Counted from the first letter of the stretch, positions 1-8,213 are shown. The stretch: 27,397 bases of DNA from Kmv34 sp964524965 (GCA_964524965.1 CAZGDY010000007.1:1-27397); one strand, 5' to 3'. Numbers and translations: made by a program. Notes: a model not told the origin generated them from the sequence alone.

Positions 1-39
1 AAGATTGAATAAAAATAAAAGGAGGAGTTTATTAAATTT

Positions 40-69
40 TTGAAAAATATGAAATATAAGTTCAATAAT
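40..69 (+). promoter_or_regulatory. possible promoter of the rsbR-rsbS-rsbT operon
   Basis: TTGAAA (40-45) and AATAAT (64-69) are separated by 18 bases, each one mismatch from the sigma-70 consensus. This lies about 80 bases upstream of the first gene. In AT-rich DNA such matches arise by chance, so this is tentative. A 6-bp hairpin (GGAAAA/TTTTCC, 103-117) lies between it and the gene and has no U-tract after it. Confidence 0.3.
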
Positions 70-150
70 GAATTAAGATATTACCGAGGCTGACCGAAGA
101 AAGGAAAAAAGTTTTCCCTGTAATTTAAAACATAAAAAAGGAGATAAGTA

Positions 151-911
151 ATGGCTAAAGTGACTAAGGTTCAAGAGATCCAACAAAAACTGATGCGTGA
201 TCTTGAGGAACGAAACAAGGAGCTAATGTGCTTTTATTCCATTTCTGAACTGGTTGAAAAGCCGAATGTTACATTAACGGAGATACTCAAGGGGACAGTT
301 AATGCTGTTTCTTCCGCCGGGCAGTATCCGGAAATTACTTGTGCGCGAATAATCCTAGAAGACCAAGAAACCAGAACAGAGAATTTCAAGGAAACCAGGT
401 GGAAGTTGAGTAGTGATATTGTCGTGGATGCTGAGCAAGCTGGTAGTCTGGAAGTGTACTACTTAGAGGAAAAACCTGAGAGCGATGAAGGGCCATTTCT
501 CAAGGAAGAGAAAAACTTAATTAACGCTGTTACTGAGCGATTGGGACGAATTATCCAGCGCGTACGGGCCTCGGAAATTGTAGCACTACAAGCTCAGGCA
601 ATAATGGAGCTTTCGACGCCAGTGATAAAAGTATGGGATAAGGTATTAACTGTTCCTCTGATTGGTACTCTGGATAGCAACAGGACACAACTGGTAATGG
701 AAACGCTCTTGCAAAGGATAGTAGATACCCAGTCCCGGGTAGTAATCCTGGATATCTCAGGCATACCGGGTATAGATACCCTGGTAGCCAATCACCTAAT
801 CAGGACAGTAACTGCTACCAGGCTTCTTGGGGCAGAATGTATTGTTACCGGGGTCAGCTCCCAAGTAGCTCAAACCCTGGTTCACCTTGGTGTCGATTTA
901 TCGGGGATTAT
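151..911 (+). CDS. rsbR: RsbR-like STAS co-antagonist, 3' end missing in assembly gap
   Basis: This is a stressosome-type scaffold/sensor protein. Residues about 15-145 form a GAF-like sensory domain with a YPEITCARI segment, of the kind found at the N-terminus of many sensor kinases; it differs from the globin-like N-domain of Bacillus RsbRA. Residues about 155-253 are a STAS domain. Thr210 (in IDT) and Thr242 (in AQT) sit where RsbR paralogues carry the threonines phosphorylated by RsbT. The start follows GGAG by 7 bases. The readable frame stops at the Ns after residue 253; family members need roughly 20-25 more residues, so the C-terminus is lost. The next two genes, rsbS and rsbT, make the RsbR identity firm. 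What it senses cannot be told from sequence. Confidence 0.85.
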
Positions 912-921
912 NNNNNNNNNN
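912..921. other. assembly gap (10 Ns)
   Basis: Ten unresolved bases interrupt the STAS domain of the rsbR-like gene. The frame read across them runs into rsbS in the wrong frame (to 999). The missing STAS C-terminus needs about 60-75 bases, so the run of 10 is probably a placeholder and not the true gap length. Confidence 0.95.
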
Positions 922-931
922 GGAGTAAGTT

Positions 932-1351
932 ATGACAGATGTAACTATGATGAAAATAGGCTCTGTGCTTATTGTTCCCATCCAGGTGGAACTACATGAC
1001 TCAGCTGCAGTTCAGTTACAAGAAGACATTGTACAAAATATAGAAAAGACAGGAGCTAAAGGGCTGCTAATTGATGTGTCCAAGTTGCAGATGGTAGATA
1101 GCTTTTTAGGACGGCTTATTGGTGATACCGCGGCTATGACCAGAATAATGGGTTGTCAAACTGTAGTAGTCGGGCTCCAGCCAGGAGTAGCTATAACTCT
1201 GATGGAACTTGGACTACAGCTTAAAGGTGTTTACACTGCCTTAAATACTGAGATAGGACTGAAACTTTTAGAAGAGGTTATTGATGATAAAGGGGGTAAG
1301 GTTGACGCAGGAGATAACATTGATGAAAAAGTGATTTCAAATGAAAGATAA
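932..1351 (+). CDS. rsbS: RsbS-like STAS antagonist
   Basis: This 139-residue single STAS domain protein is the scaffold antagonist that holds the kinase RsbT in the stressosome. The family signature around the phosphorylatable serine is clear: VDSFLGR with Ser57, followed by GDTAAM and a QPGVAITLMELG stretch typical of RsbS. GGAG lies 6 bases before the ATG, just after the gap. The C-terminal tail (about 112-139) is longer and more acidic than in Bacillus RsbS. The gene overlaps rsbT by 11 bases, which suggests translational coupling. By analogy with the family, RsbT phosphorylates Ser57 and so frees itself. Confidence 0.92.
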   Translation: MTDVTMMKIGSVLIVPIQVELHDSAAVQLQEDIVQNIEKTGAKGLLIDVSKLQMVDSFLGRLIGDTAAMTRIMGCQTVVVGLQPGVAITLMELGLQLKGVYTALNTEIGLKLLEEVIDDKGGKVDAGDNIDEKVISNER

Positions 1352-1742
1352 GCAAATATCCTCTCTTGGGATTGCCTCAGAGGAACAAATAATAGCTGTC
1401 AGACAAAAAGCCAGAGAGATAGCCGGCAAAATAGGCTTTGGTACTGTTGACCAAACACGCATAACTACTGCGGTTTCAGAATTAGCCAGAAACATTTACC
1501 ATTTCGCTGGCAAAGGCATAGTTATTATTTTTAGCTTAGAGGGAGACCAAAAAGGGATCAAGATTATCTGTCAAGACGATGGTCCCGGTATCGCTGATAT
1601 TAAGCTAGCGATGACCGATGGTTACAGCACGGGTAAATCATTGGGATTGGGGTTACCGGGGACTAAAAGATTGATGGATGAGTTTCAAATTGAATCTGAG
1701 TCTGATAAAGGAACCAAAATTACTGTTACTAAGTGGTTGTAG
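1341..1742 (+). CDS. rsbT: RsbT-like serine/threonine kinase
   Basis: This 133-residue GHKL-type ATPase is the switch kinase of the module. It has an N-box (SELARN, Glu47 and Asn51), a G1 box DDGPGI (79-84) and a G2 region SLGLGLPGTKRLMDEF (100-115), the last highly typical of RsbT. In the known pathway RsbT phosphorylates RsbR and RsbS, leaves the complex, and activates RsbU by binding its N-terminal helical domain. Such a domain is present here on the histidine kinase at 2765-4699. The gene overlaps rsbS, and its stop directly abuts the next start codon. Confidence 0.92.
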   Translation: MKDKQISSLGIASEEQIIAVRQKAREIAGKIGFGTVDQTRITTAVSELARNIYHFAGKGIVIIFSLEGDQKGIKIICQDDGPGIADIKLAMTDGYSTGKSLGLGLPGTKRLMDEFQIESESDKGTKITVTKWL

Positions 1743-2765
1743 GTGCTAATTGTGAGTGTGAAATCTGAAACTATTTTATCAATTTGTGGTGATGCGGATA
1801 TTATCCTTATCAGAGCCAAGGGAGAAAAACTGGTTCGAGATATCGGTATGGATAAAACCCAGGTCGCAGAGGTAGCTATAGCTATCTCTGAGTTGGCCTC
1901 AAATTTATTAAAACACAAAGCTGTTGAAGGTAAGATTATTATTCATGAGTTAAATAAAGAGGAAAATAAAGGTATAGAAATAATAAGCTCTGATTTGGGT
2001 CCAGGCATCCCTGATGTTAAGGTGGCCATAACTGATGGCTATTCTACCGCCGATTCCCTGGGTATTGGATTGGCGGCAGTAAACAGGCTAATGGATGAGT
2101 TCGAGATTAGGTCTAATGTAGCCGAGGGAACTTTAATCACCGCTCGTAAATGGGTAAAATCTCGACTCTCCTATATAAAGATACCAGAGCTTAAATTGAG
2201 CGTTTTTTCCCGACCGTTTTTAGGAGAAAAGTATAATGGAGACGCTTATTTTGTTAAAAGATATGAAGATAAAATTATTTTAGGCATCATTGATGGCCTA
2301 GGACATGGGAAAAGGGCCCAAGAGGCAGCACAAACTGCTGTTAGGTGTCTGGAGGAGTGCTACAAAAAACCTTTCACTGAAATACTTCAGTTATCTCACC
2401 AACGACTTAAGAAAACTCGTGGTGCTGCTATGAGCCTGTGTCGAATTAGTCTCAAAGATAAAGTAATGACTCATGCCGGGATAGGTAATGTGCAAACACG
2501 GGTCTACTCATCAGGAAAAACCCCCGCTCCGTTTTGTATCAATGGTACTCTGGGAGTAGCTATGCGGAAAATAAAAATGGATGATTATTCTCTTCCGGAA
2601 AACTGTCTAATTATTATGTTTTCCGATGGGATACAGGGGCGTTTTTCCCCCGATAACTTTCCGGGGTTTCTAAGTTTAAAACCACAGAACTTAGCCAAGC
2701 GAATAATAGATAACTTTGCCAGAGGTAATGATGATGCTACTATTATTGTGGCAAGGTTAAACTGA
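1743..2765 (+). CDS. RsbT-like ATPase fused to RsbX-like PP2C phosphatase
   Basis: This 340-residue two-domain protein starts with an RsbT-like GHKL domain (about 1-138). It keeps Asn54 of the N-box, the DLGPGI motif (84-89) and SLGIGLAAVNRLMDEF (105-120), so ATP binding looks intact. Residues about 148-340 are a SpoIIE/RsbX-type PP2C phosphatase with NGD (165-167), DGLGHG (184-189), SDG (314-316) and a final GNDDA motif, all consistent with metal binding. RsbX normally resets the stressosome by dephosphorylating RsbS and RsbR; here a kinase-like domain is attached. GTG 1743 abuts the rsbT stop. GTG 1752, 6 bases after AGGTG, is an alternative start with a better ribosome site. The stop overlaps the next ATG by one base. 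Confidence 0.85.
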   Translation: MLIVSVKSETILSICGDADIILIRAKGEKLVRDIGMDKTQVAEVAIAISELASNLLKHKAVEGKIIIHELNKEENKGIEIISSDLGPGIPDVKVAITDGYSTADSLGIGLAAVNRLMDEFEIRSNVAEGTLITARKWVKSRLSYIKIPELKLSVFSRPFLGEKYNGDAYFVKRYEDKIILGIIDGLGHGKRAQEAAQTAVRCLEECYKKPFTEILQLSHQRLKKTRGAAMSLCRISLKDKVMTHAGIGNVQTRVYSSGKTPAPFCINGTLGVAMRKIKMDDYSLPENCLIIMFSDGIQGRFSPDNFPGFLSLKPQNLAKRIIDNFARGNDDATIIVARLN

Positions 2766-4699
2766 TGATAGACGATAGACTCATTCGTCAATACCAAAAA
2801 ATAATCTTTACTTACATTGAAGAAGAAGATGAGCGCTCTTTATATCAGGTTTCAAAACTTGTCCGAGATTGTCTTGCCCAAAAGTTGGGTCCTGAGATTT
2901 TAGTGGAGATACACTCTCTTGCTCTTTGTGAGCTCATGGAGGAAAGGAAGGCAGAGATTCGGGAGGTAACGATAAGAGCTAACCAGGTGTTGCTGGAAGC
3001 GATGATGACTTATAGCTTGGCTTACCAGGAGCTTATTGAACGGAAAAGTAGTGAACATAAGATGTTAGAGGGTTATACTAAAAAAATAGAAAAACAAACA
3101 GATGAGTTAAAGAATTTATATAAAGAGTTAGAGATATCAAATACAGGAACCATTGCTCTTTATAAAGAACTGGATGTAAAGAATCAACAATTAGAGGAGT
3201 TGGACCATCTCAAATCGCAATTTCTGGCCAATATGAGCCATGAACTGAGGACACCGCTTAATTCTATTATTGGTTTTACCGGCATAATACTCCAGGGTCT
3301 TAGCGGCAAGATAAATGATGAGCAAAAAAAGCAATTAGCGATGGTTTATGATAGTGGTAAACATCTGTTAGGTCTAATCAACAATGTGCTTGACCTTTCT
3401 AAGATTACCTCTGGTAGAATGGAAGTGATACCGGAAACCTTCCACCTTAGTGAGGTTATTAATTCAGTAATAGTGATGATAACGCCTCTGACTAACGATA
3501 AGAATCTCAAGCTACTGGTCACAAATATGCCTGCACCTGAGCTTAAGATATATAGTGACAAAAACAAGGTAAAGCAAATTTTGATTAACCTGCTTAACAA
3601 CGCGATAAAGTTCACCGACAAAGGGCAAATTGAGGTTAGTACTAACTTTTTGCCAGGGGGAGAGATAGAAATTAGTGTTTCCGATACGGGCATTGGGATA
3701 AGAAAAGATGCTTTAGATTATATCTTTGATGAATTCCGCCAGATAGAAGGAACAGTTGTTAGGGATAAGGCAGGAACGGGATTGGGACTTAGCATTACTA
3801 ACAAGTTAATAAAACTTCTGAAAGGTAAGATCTGGGTAGAAAGTGAATACGGCATTGGCTCCAAGTTCACTTTCGTCTTGCCCCTTCGACTATCAACAAC
3901 TGAGGTAGTGAAATTAGCTATTCCTGGAAAAAAAGAGATTACCAAACCGCTGGTACTTACCGTTGAGGATGATCCTGAGGCACAGGAAATACTTCGTACC
4001 TATCTGGAAAATAATGGTTACCAGGTGATACAAGCTTATACGGGTACTGAGGCTATCAAGCTGGCTAAAGAATATAAGCTTTATGCTATTACTTTGGACA
4101 TTATTATGCCCAGCCGGGACGGCTGGGATATTCTGCAAGAGCTCAAGTCAATACCCCAGACAGCGGACATTCCAGTGATTATTGTTTCAATTGTCGACAA
4201 TAGAGAACTAGGTTTATCAATGGGAGCAATAGCCTACCTGGCGAAACCGGTTGAACCTGATGAGTTGATTCGAGTCCTTGGCAATATTGAAAGAGAAAAT
4301 GGAATCGCAATTAACAAGGTGCTGATTGTTGATGATAATCCCACTGATGTGGAATTCGTGGCTACATTGTTAAAAGACCCTAAAATTGATGGTAAAACTT
4401 TGTTCAGAGCTTATGGGGGTGCTGAGGGAGTAAAGTTAGCTAAGAAACACCGGCCCGACCTTATCATCCTGGATCTGATAATGCCAGGGATGGATGGTTT
4501 TGAAGTAATTAGAAGGCTTCAACGGAGTAAGGCGACAAAAGATATCCCCATTTTGATTGTTACAATCAAGGAATTATCTAAAAAAGAGAAAAAGTTCTTA
4601 GCGGAAAATATTCAGCATATTATGATTAAAGGTAAGTTCACCAAAGAAGAGTTGATGCAAAGTATCAAGGAAATCCTGAAACGAGTTAAAAAGAGGTAA
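2765..4699 (+). CDS. hybrid histidine kinase with RsbU-type RsbT-binding N-terminus
   Basis: This 644-residue cytosolic protein has no membrane segment. Residues about 5-95 resemble the N-terminal RsbT-binding four-helix domain of RsbU, with matching landmarks: SLYQ (25-28), GPEILVEIH (42-50) and YSLAYQE (83-89). A coiled coil (about 95-150) leads to a HisKA domain with His159 in MSHELRTPLN, then a HATPase_c domain with an NLLNNAIKF N-box, DTGIGI (307-312) and GTGLGL (337-342). Two receiver domains follow: REC1 (about 395-510; Asp445, Lys494) and REC2 (about 517-640; Asp570, Thr600, Lys622). All catalytic residues appear present. The N-terminal domain and the upstream rsbT suggest that free RsbT controls this kinase; that link is inference. 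Confidence 0.88.
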   Translation: MIDDRLIRQYQKIIFTYIEEEDERSLYQVSKLVRDCLAQKLGPEILVEIHSLALCELMEERKAEIREVTIRANQVLLEAMMTYSLAYQELIERKSSEHKMLEGYTKKIEKQTDELKNLYKELEISNTGTIALYKELDVKNQQLEELDHLKSQFLANMSHELRTPLNSIIGFTGIILQGLSGKINDEQKKQLAMVYDSGKHLLGLINNVLDLSKITSGRMEVIPETFHLSEVINSVIVMITPLTNDKNLKLLVTNMPAPELKIYSDKNKVKQILINLLNNAIKFTDKGQIEVSTNFLPGGEIEISVSDTGIGIRKDALDYIFDEFRQIEGTVVRDKAGTGLGLSITNKLIKLLKGKIWVESEYGIGSKFTFVLPLRLSTTEVVKLAIPGKKEITKPLVLTVEDDPEAQEILRTYLENNGYQVIQAYTGTEAIKLAKEYKLYAITLDIIMPSRDGWDILQELKSIPQTADIPVIIVSIVDNRELGLSMGAIAYLAKPVEPDELIRVLGNIERENGIAINKVLIVDDNPTDVEFVATLLKDPKIDGKTLFRAYGGAEGVKLAKKHRPDLIILDLIMPGMDGFEVIRRLQRSKATKDIPILIVTIKELSKKEKKFLAENIQHIMIKGKFTKEELMQSIKEILKRVKKR

Positions 4700-4754
4700 T
4701 TCTATTATTTAGCTGATTAGCTATTGGCGATCAGGAAATTTGAGGCAAATACTT

Positions 4755-5123
4755 ATGAAGAAAAAAATATTAGTTATTGAGGATAATGAACAAAATCGTT
4801 ATTTAGTTAATTTTATCTTAGAGAAAAATGGATACCAGGTTGTAATTGCTCGAGATGGTTTGGAAGGCATAAATAAGGCTAAAAAGGAAAAACCGGACTT
4901 GATTTTAGCAGATATAAGGTTACCTAAGCTGGACGGCTATGAGCTAACCAGACGGATCAAGGCAGATAAGAGTTTGGCTGATATCCCAATTATTGCTCTC
5001 ACGGCTTATGCCATGAAAGAAGATAAAGAAAAAGCTCTGAGGGCAGGGTGCAATGCTTACATTTCTAAACCAATAATTCCGGAAGAATTTATCAAAGTAG
5101 TTAATAGCTATTTAAGGAGGTAA
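4755..5123 (+). CDS. single-domain response regulator
   Basis: This 122-residue CheY-like receiver has no output domain. It carries the acidic pair Glu9/Asp10, phosphoacceptor Asp53 (LADIRLP), Thr83 (ALTAYA) and Lys105 (ISKP). ATG 4755 is preferred over an in-frame TTG at 4740 because GAGG (4742-4745) sits 9 bases before it and the receiver fold starts right at the ATG. It lies between two histidine kinases and is the obvious diffusible phosphoryl carrier between them, or to a partner elsewhere. Confidence 0.88.
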   Translation: MKKKILVIEDNEQNRYLVNFILEKNGYQVVIARDGLEGINKAKKEKPDLILADIRLPKLDGYELTRRIKADKSLADIPIIALTAYAMKEDKEKALRAGCNAYISKPIIPEEFIKVVNSYLRR

Positions 5124-5128
5124 ATATA

Positions 5129-6379
5129 ATGAAGGTATTGGTGGCTGAGGATAGCCAAGAAAGCCGCTACTTATTAGAAAAGATGTTAGAAGGCTATGGT
5201 CATGAGGTAATTGTTGCCTCTAATGGAGCTGAAGCACTGGAAAAAGCTTTGGTGCAGCTCCCTGATATAATTATCTCCGATATTTTGATGCCTAAAATGG
5301 ATGGCTTTCAGTTATGCCACGAATGTAAGAGGAATGAGAAGCTTAAAAGGGTACCTTTTGTCTTTTATACCGCTGACTACACTTCAGATGAGGATGAGAA
5401 GTTTGCCTTAAGCATTGGAGCTGATATTTTTATCCGAAAACCTACCGAGCCTGATATCCTTGTTCAGATGTTATTTAAAGTATTTGAAAAGGCTAAATCT
5501 CCTCGTTTATCTTCTGTTGGGATTGTCTCTCTTGAACCCTCTCTTTATCTCACTGAATACAACAAGCGAATTGTTGCTAAGCTGGAGGAGAAGGTAGCGG
5601 CATTAGAGATAGAGATTACCCGGCGCAAGAAGGCAGAGAAAAAACTTAAAGAATACTCAGAAAACTTAGAGAACATAGTTGCCCAACGCACTAAAAAACT
5701 AAAAAATGCTCAAGAAAAACTTGTCCGTAAAGAAAAATTAGCTATCTTAGGTCAAATGGCCGGTAGCGTCTCTCATGAGATTCGTAATCCCTTAGGGGTT
5801 ATCTCCAATGCCATTTATTATTTGAAGATGATTCTTCCTGAGGCTAACAAAGAAGTTAAGGAATATCTTGATATGATTTCTGAGGAGGTTAAAGCTTCTG
5901 AGAAAATAATCTCTGATTTACTTGATTTATCCCGCTCAAAATCTACCAAGAAAGAGAAAATAGCTATTTCCAGCTTAATTTCCCAACTGTTAGAAAAGAG
6001 CCCTTCCCCTAAGGGAATTGAACTGATAAGGAAAATTTCTCCCGACACCCTCTTTTTATTTGTGGACTCTCAACAAATAAAACAGGTCTTAGGTAACCTT
6101 ATCACCAACTCTTATCAAGCTATGCCGGAAGGGGGAAAACTTACGATTAAAGCAGAGGCTAATAAAGGTAAAGTATTAGTCTCTCTGATTGATACTGGTT
6201 GTGGCATTCCAACAAAGAATATGAAAAAACTCTTTGAGCCCCTTTTTACTACTAAGGCTAAAGGAGTTGGCTTAGGTCTTACCATTGCCAAGGACTTAAC
6301 TGAGCTAAACGAAGGCAAGATTAAGGTAGAAAGCAGGGAAGGGGAAGGTACTACCTTTACTTTAATTTTTAATAAATAA
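5129..6379 (+). CDS. REC-histidine kinase (receiver first)
   Basis: This 416-residue soluble kinase has an N-terminal receiver (1-120; Asp7/Asp8-type acidic pocket, Asp51 in SDILMP, Thr81, Lys104), a long coiled coil (about 145-205), HisKA with His216 in SVSHEIRNPLG, and HATPase_c with Asn327, DTGCGI (355-360) and GVGLGL (379-384). Receiver-first kinases are usually controlled by phosphorylation of their own REC, so this one probably acts downstream of the hybrid kinase. AAGGAGG, formed at the end of the preceding gene, gives a very strong ribosome site 8 bases before ATG. The gene ends the operon; its output regulator is not in the window. Confidence 0.88.
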   Translation: MKVLVAEDSQESRYLLEKMLEGYGHEVIVASNGAEALEKALVQLPDIIISDILMPKMDGFQLCHECKRNEKLKRVPFVFYTADYTSDEDEKFALSIGADIFIRKPTEPDILVQMLFKVFEKAKSPRLSSVGIVSLEPSLYLTEYNKRIVAKLEEKVAALEIEITRRKKAEKKLKEYSENLENIVAQRTKKLKNAQEKLVRKEKLAILGQMAGSVSHEIRNPLGVISNAIYYLKMILPEANKEVKEYLDMISEEVKASEKIISDLLDLSRSKSTKKEKIAISSLISQLLEKSPSPKGIELIRKISPDTLFLFVDSQQIKQVLGNLITNSYQAMPEGGKLTIKAEANKGKVLVSLIDTGCGIPTKNMKKLFEPLFTTKAKGVGLGLTIAKDLTELNEGKIKVESREGEGTTFTLIFNK

Positions 6380-6689
6380 AAAATAGAATAGTTATTGACA
6401 AAAAATGAAAACATAGTTAAATAATAATCAAGGGTTTTAAAGATGAGATTAGCTGAGATGGTGGTCTTTAGATGAGCCTTCCTGGTTATTTTTTTAAGTT
6501 AATTAAGTTTTTGAGCAATTTATTATAATTTTTTACCGATTTAACTCTTACCTCATTAAATACATTTGGAACAAAAAATAAATTATTTTTTTCCTCCTCT
6601 TTTTTGAGAAAGGATTAAGGTGGAGGAAAGGAAGAATAGAAGGAGTTTTTGGCACTAACACTAAATTTAAAGGAGTTAAAGTGAAATAA
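6380..6689 (+). other. 310-base AT-rich intergenic region before paaK
   Basis: No gene is seen here. A TTGACA (6395-6400) lacks a convincing -10 partner, and a TATAAT (6524-6529) lacks a -35 partner. An 8-bp inverted repeat, TTTCCTCC (6590-6597) with GGAGGAAA (6622-6629), encloses a 24-base loop and could fold in a paaK leader RNA. AGGAG (6671-6675) is followed by a two-codon frame GTG-AAA-TAA (6681-6689) that directly abuts the paaK ATG. Confidence 0.6.
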
Positions 6690-7973
6690 ATGGACAGATT
6701 ATTAGAAAGTATCTATTGGGATAAGAAAATCGAAACTATTTCTCAGACAACGATTGAAAAAATGCAACTTCACCGGCTTAAACAGATCGTTAGTTATGCA
6801 TATCAATCAAATCTTCTTTACAGGGAAAAGCTTGATTTACAAGGTATAAAACCGGAAGATATAAAAAGATTGGAGGATGTACAGATTCTTCCCTTTATGG
6901 ATAAAGGATTTTTAAGAGATGCTTATCCCTTTGCTTATTTATGTGTCGACAGGGAAAAAATAAGAGAAGTTCATATGTCCTCCGGTTTTACAGGAAAACC
7001 TATTTTAATGGCTTACTCAGAACAAGATTTGAATCAGTGGGCTGAGTGTATGGCAAGGTGTTATAAAATGGCAGGAGTAAAAAAAGGAGCTGTTTTGCAA
7101 ATCACTCCTTCTTTTGGTCTTTTTAATGGAGGTTTCGGGTTTTATCATGGGGCAAGAAAAGCAGGGTTGTTTGTAATCCCGACAGGTCCGGGAGATACTT
7201 TAAGACAAATAAAACTTGCCAACGATTTGTATACAGAAGTAATTGCAGGGGTTGTTTCCTATGGAATCCGTATTATGGAGGTAATGCAGGATAATAATGC
7301 ATCCATTCCTTCTTTAAAAAAGGGGTTATTTGGTGCTGAGATTTTTTCTCAGCAAATGAAAAAGCGACTTAGAGAAGGTCTGGGGATTGAAGCGTTTGAT
7401 ATCTACGGAATGACTGAAACCGGAGGAGTAGGAACAACAGGTATGGATTGCTTTTCTCATCAGGGAATACATGTTTGGGAGGACCATTATTTAACAGAGG
7501 TGATAGACCCAAAAACTAATAAACAAGTTCCTGATGGTCATGAGGGAGAATTAGTATTTACTGCTCTTACCAGATATGCTTGCCCGGTGATAAGGTTTCG
7601 CAGTGGCGATCTTTCTGCGATAAGAAGCAGAGAAAGATGTGAGTGTGGGAGAACTCATTTAAGGATTGATTATATAAAGGGAAGGATAGATGATATGCTC
7701 ATTGTTAAGGGGGTGAATTTTTTTCCCAGTCAAATTGAAGAAATTTTAATGTCGATTCCAGGAGTTAAAGAACATTATCAGATAGTAGTAAAAGAGGAAG
7801 ATGGGATTAAAAAAGTTCACATTAATGTTGAAGCTGAAGAAGAAATCTCCAGTTCTCAAATAAAGGAAAAAATAAAAGAGGGATTGGGAATTAGCTTAGA
7901 AAACAGGATTTTTAAACCGGGCTATTTGAAGCGAAAACCGGGAAAAGCGGAAAGAGTTATTTTTGTAAAATAG
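6690..7973 (+). CDS. paaK: phenylacetate-CoA ligase family protein (PaaK-type)
   Basis: This 427-residue AMP-forming aryl-CoA ligase makes phenylacetyl-CoA or a related aryl-CoA from the acid, ATP and CoA. It has the full family pattern: SSGFTGKP (97-104; usually SSGTTGKP), YGMTE (239-243), RFRSGD (302-307), a C-x-C pair in RCECGRTH, GRIDDMLIVKG (331-341) and a C-terminal KPGKAERV with Lys419 as the likely catalytic lysine. Length is normal. PaaK homologues are often encoded beside indolepyruvate ferredoxin oxidoreductase in anaerobes, as here. The reverse direction (ATP from the aryl-CoA produced by IorAB) is possible. The SD-to-ATG distance (14 bases) is long. Exact substrate is not determined. 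Confidence 0.9.
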   Translation: MDRLLESIYWDKKIETISQTTIEKMQLHRLKQIVSYAYQSNLLYREKLDLQGIKPEDIKRLEDVQILPFMDKGFLRDAYPFAYLCVDREKIREVHMSSGFTGKPILMAYSEQDLNQWAECMARCYKMAGVKKGAVLQITPSFGLFNGGFGFYHGARKAGLFVIPTGPGDTLRQIKLANDLYTEVIAGVVSYGIRIMEVMQDNNASIPSLKKGLFGAEIFSQQMKKRLREGLGIEAFDIYGMTETGGVGTTGMDCFSHQGIHVWEDHYLTEVIDPKTNKQVPDGHEGELVFTALTRYACPVIRFRSGDLSAIRSRERCECGRTHLRIDYIKGRIDDMLIVKGVNFFPSQIEEILMSIPGVKEHYQIVVKEEDGIKKVHINVEAEEEISSSQIKEKIKEGLGISLENRIFKPGYLKRKPGKAERVIFVK

Positions 7974-8150
7974 GAAAAGGATTTTTAATAGGGGTTTTTG
8001 ACATTCTCATTTATGGTGGGGGAGAGATGTACTCAATTGATGAAGCTGTTGCGCAATAATTATATCCTTGTTGCCAGAGGTAACAAGAAGATTAGGGGAC
8101 TTTATTCATATAAATCTTACCCTAACAACCCACTTATAGGAAAAAAATAT

Positions 8151-8178
8151 TTGGCATAACCTCAATTGTATTTATAAT
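8151..8178 (+). promoter_or_regulatory. promoter of iorA
   Basis: TTGGCA (8151-8156) and a perfect TATAAT (8173-8178) are spaced by 16 bases. Transcription would begin near 8185, leaving a short leader of about 29 bases before the iorA ATG. This implies iorA can be transcribed separately from paaK. Confidence 0.65.
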
Positions 8179-8213
8179 ATGAAAATAATACTTGACTCCG
8201 GAGGGTTTGTTCT

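Noticed and set aside
49..93. 14-codon frame in the leader of the rsbR operon
   Set aside because: The nearest ribosome site (GGAGGAG, 21-27) is over 20 bases away and the peptide shows no pattern.
594..791. Antisense open frames over the rsbR and other signalling genes
   Set aside because: These are shadows of conserved coding genes; they have no ribosome sites and no family resemblance.
151..6379. Antiphage defence or toxin-antitoxin reading of the multi-domain signalling cluster
   Set aside because: All domains are signalling domains (STAS, GHKL, PP2C, HisKA, REC); no nuclease, toxin or effector domain is present.
8013..8159. 48-codon frame between paaK and iorA
   Set aside because: It has no ribosome site, no recognisable family, and its 3' end is the -35 element of the iorA promoter; probably chance.
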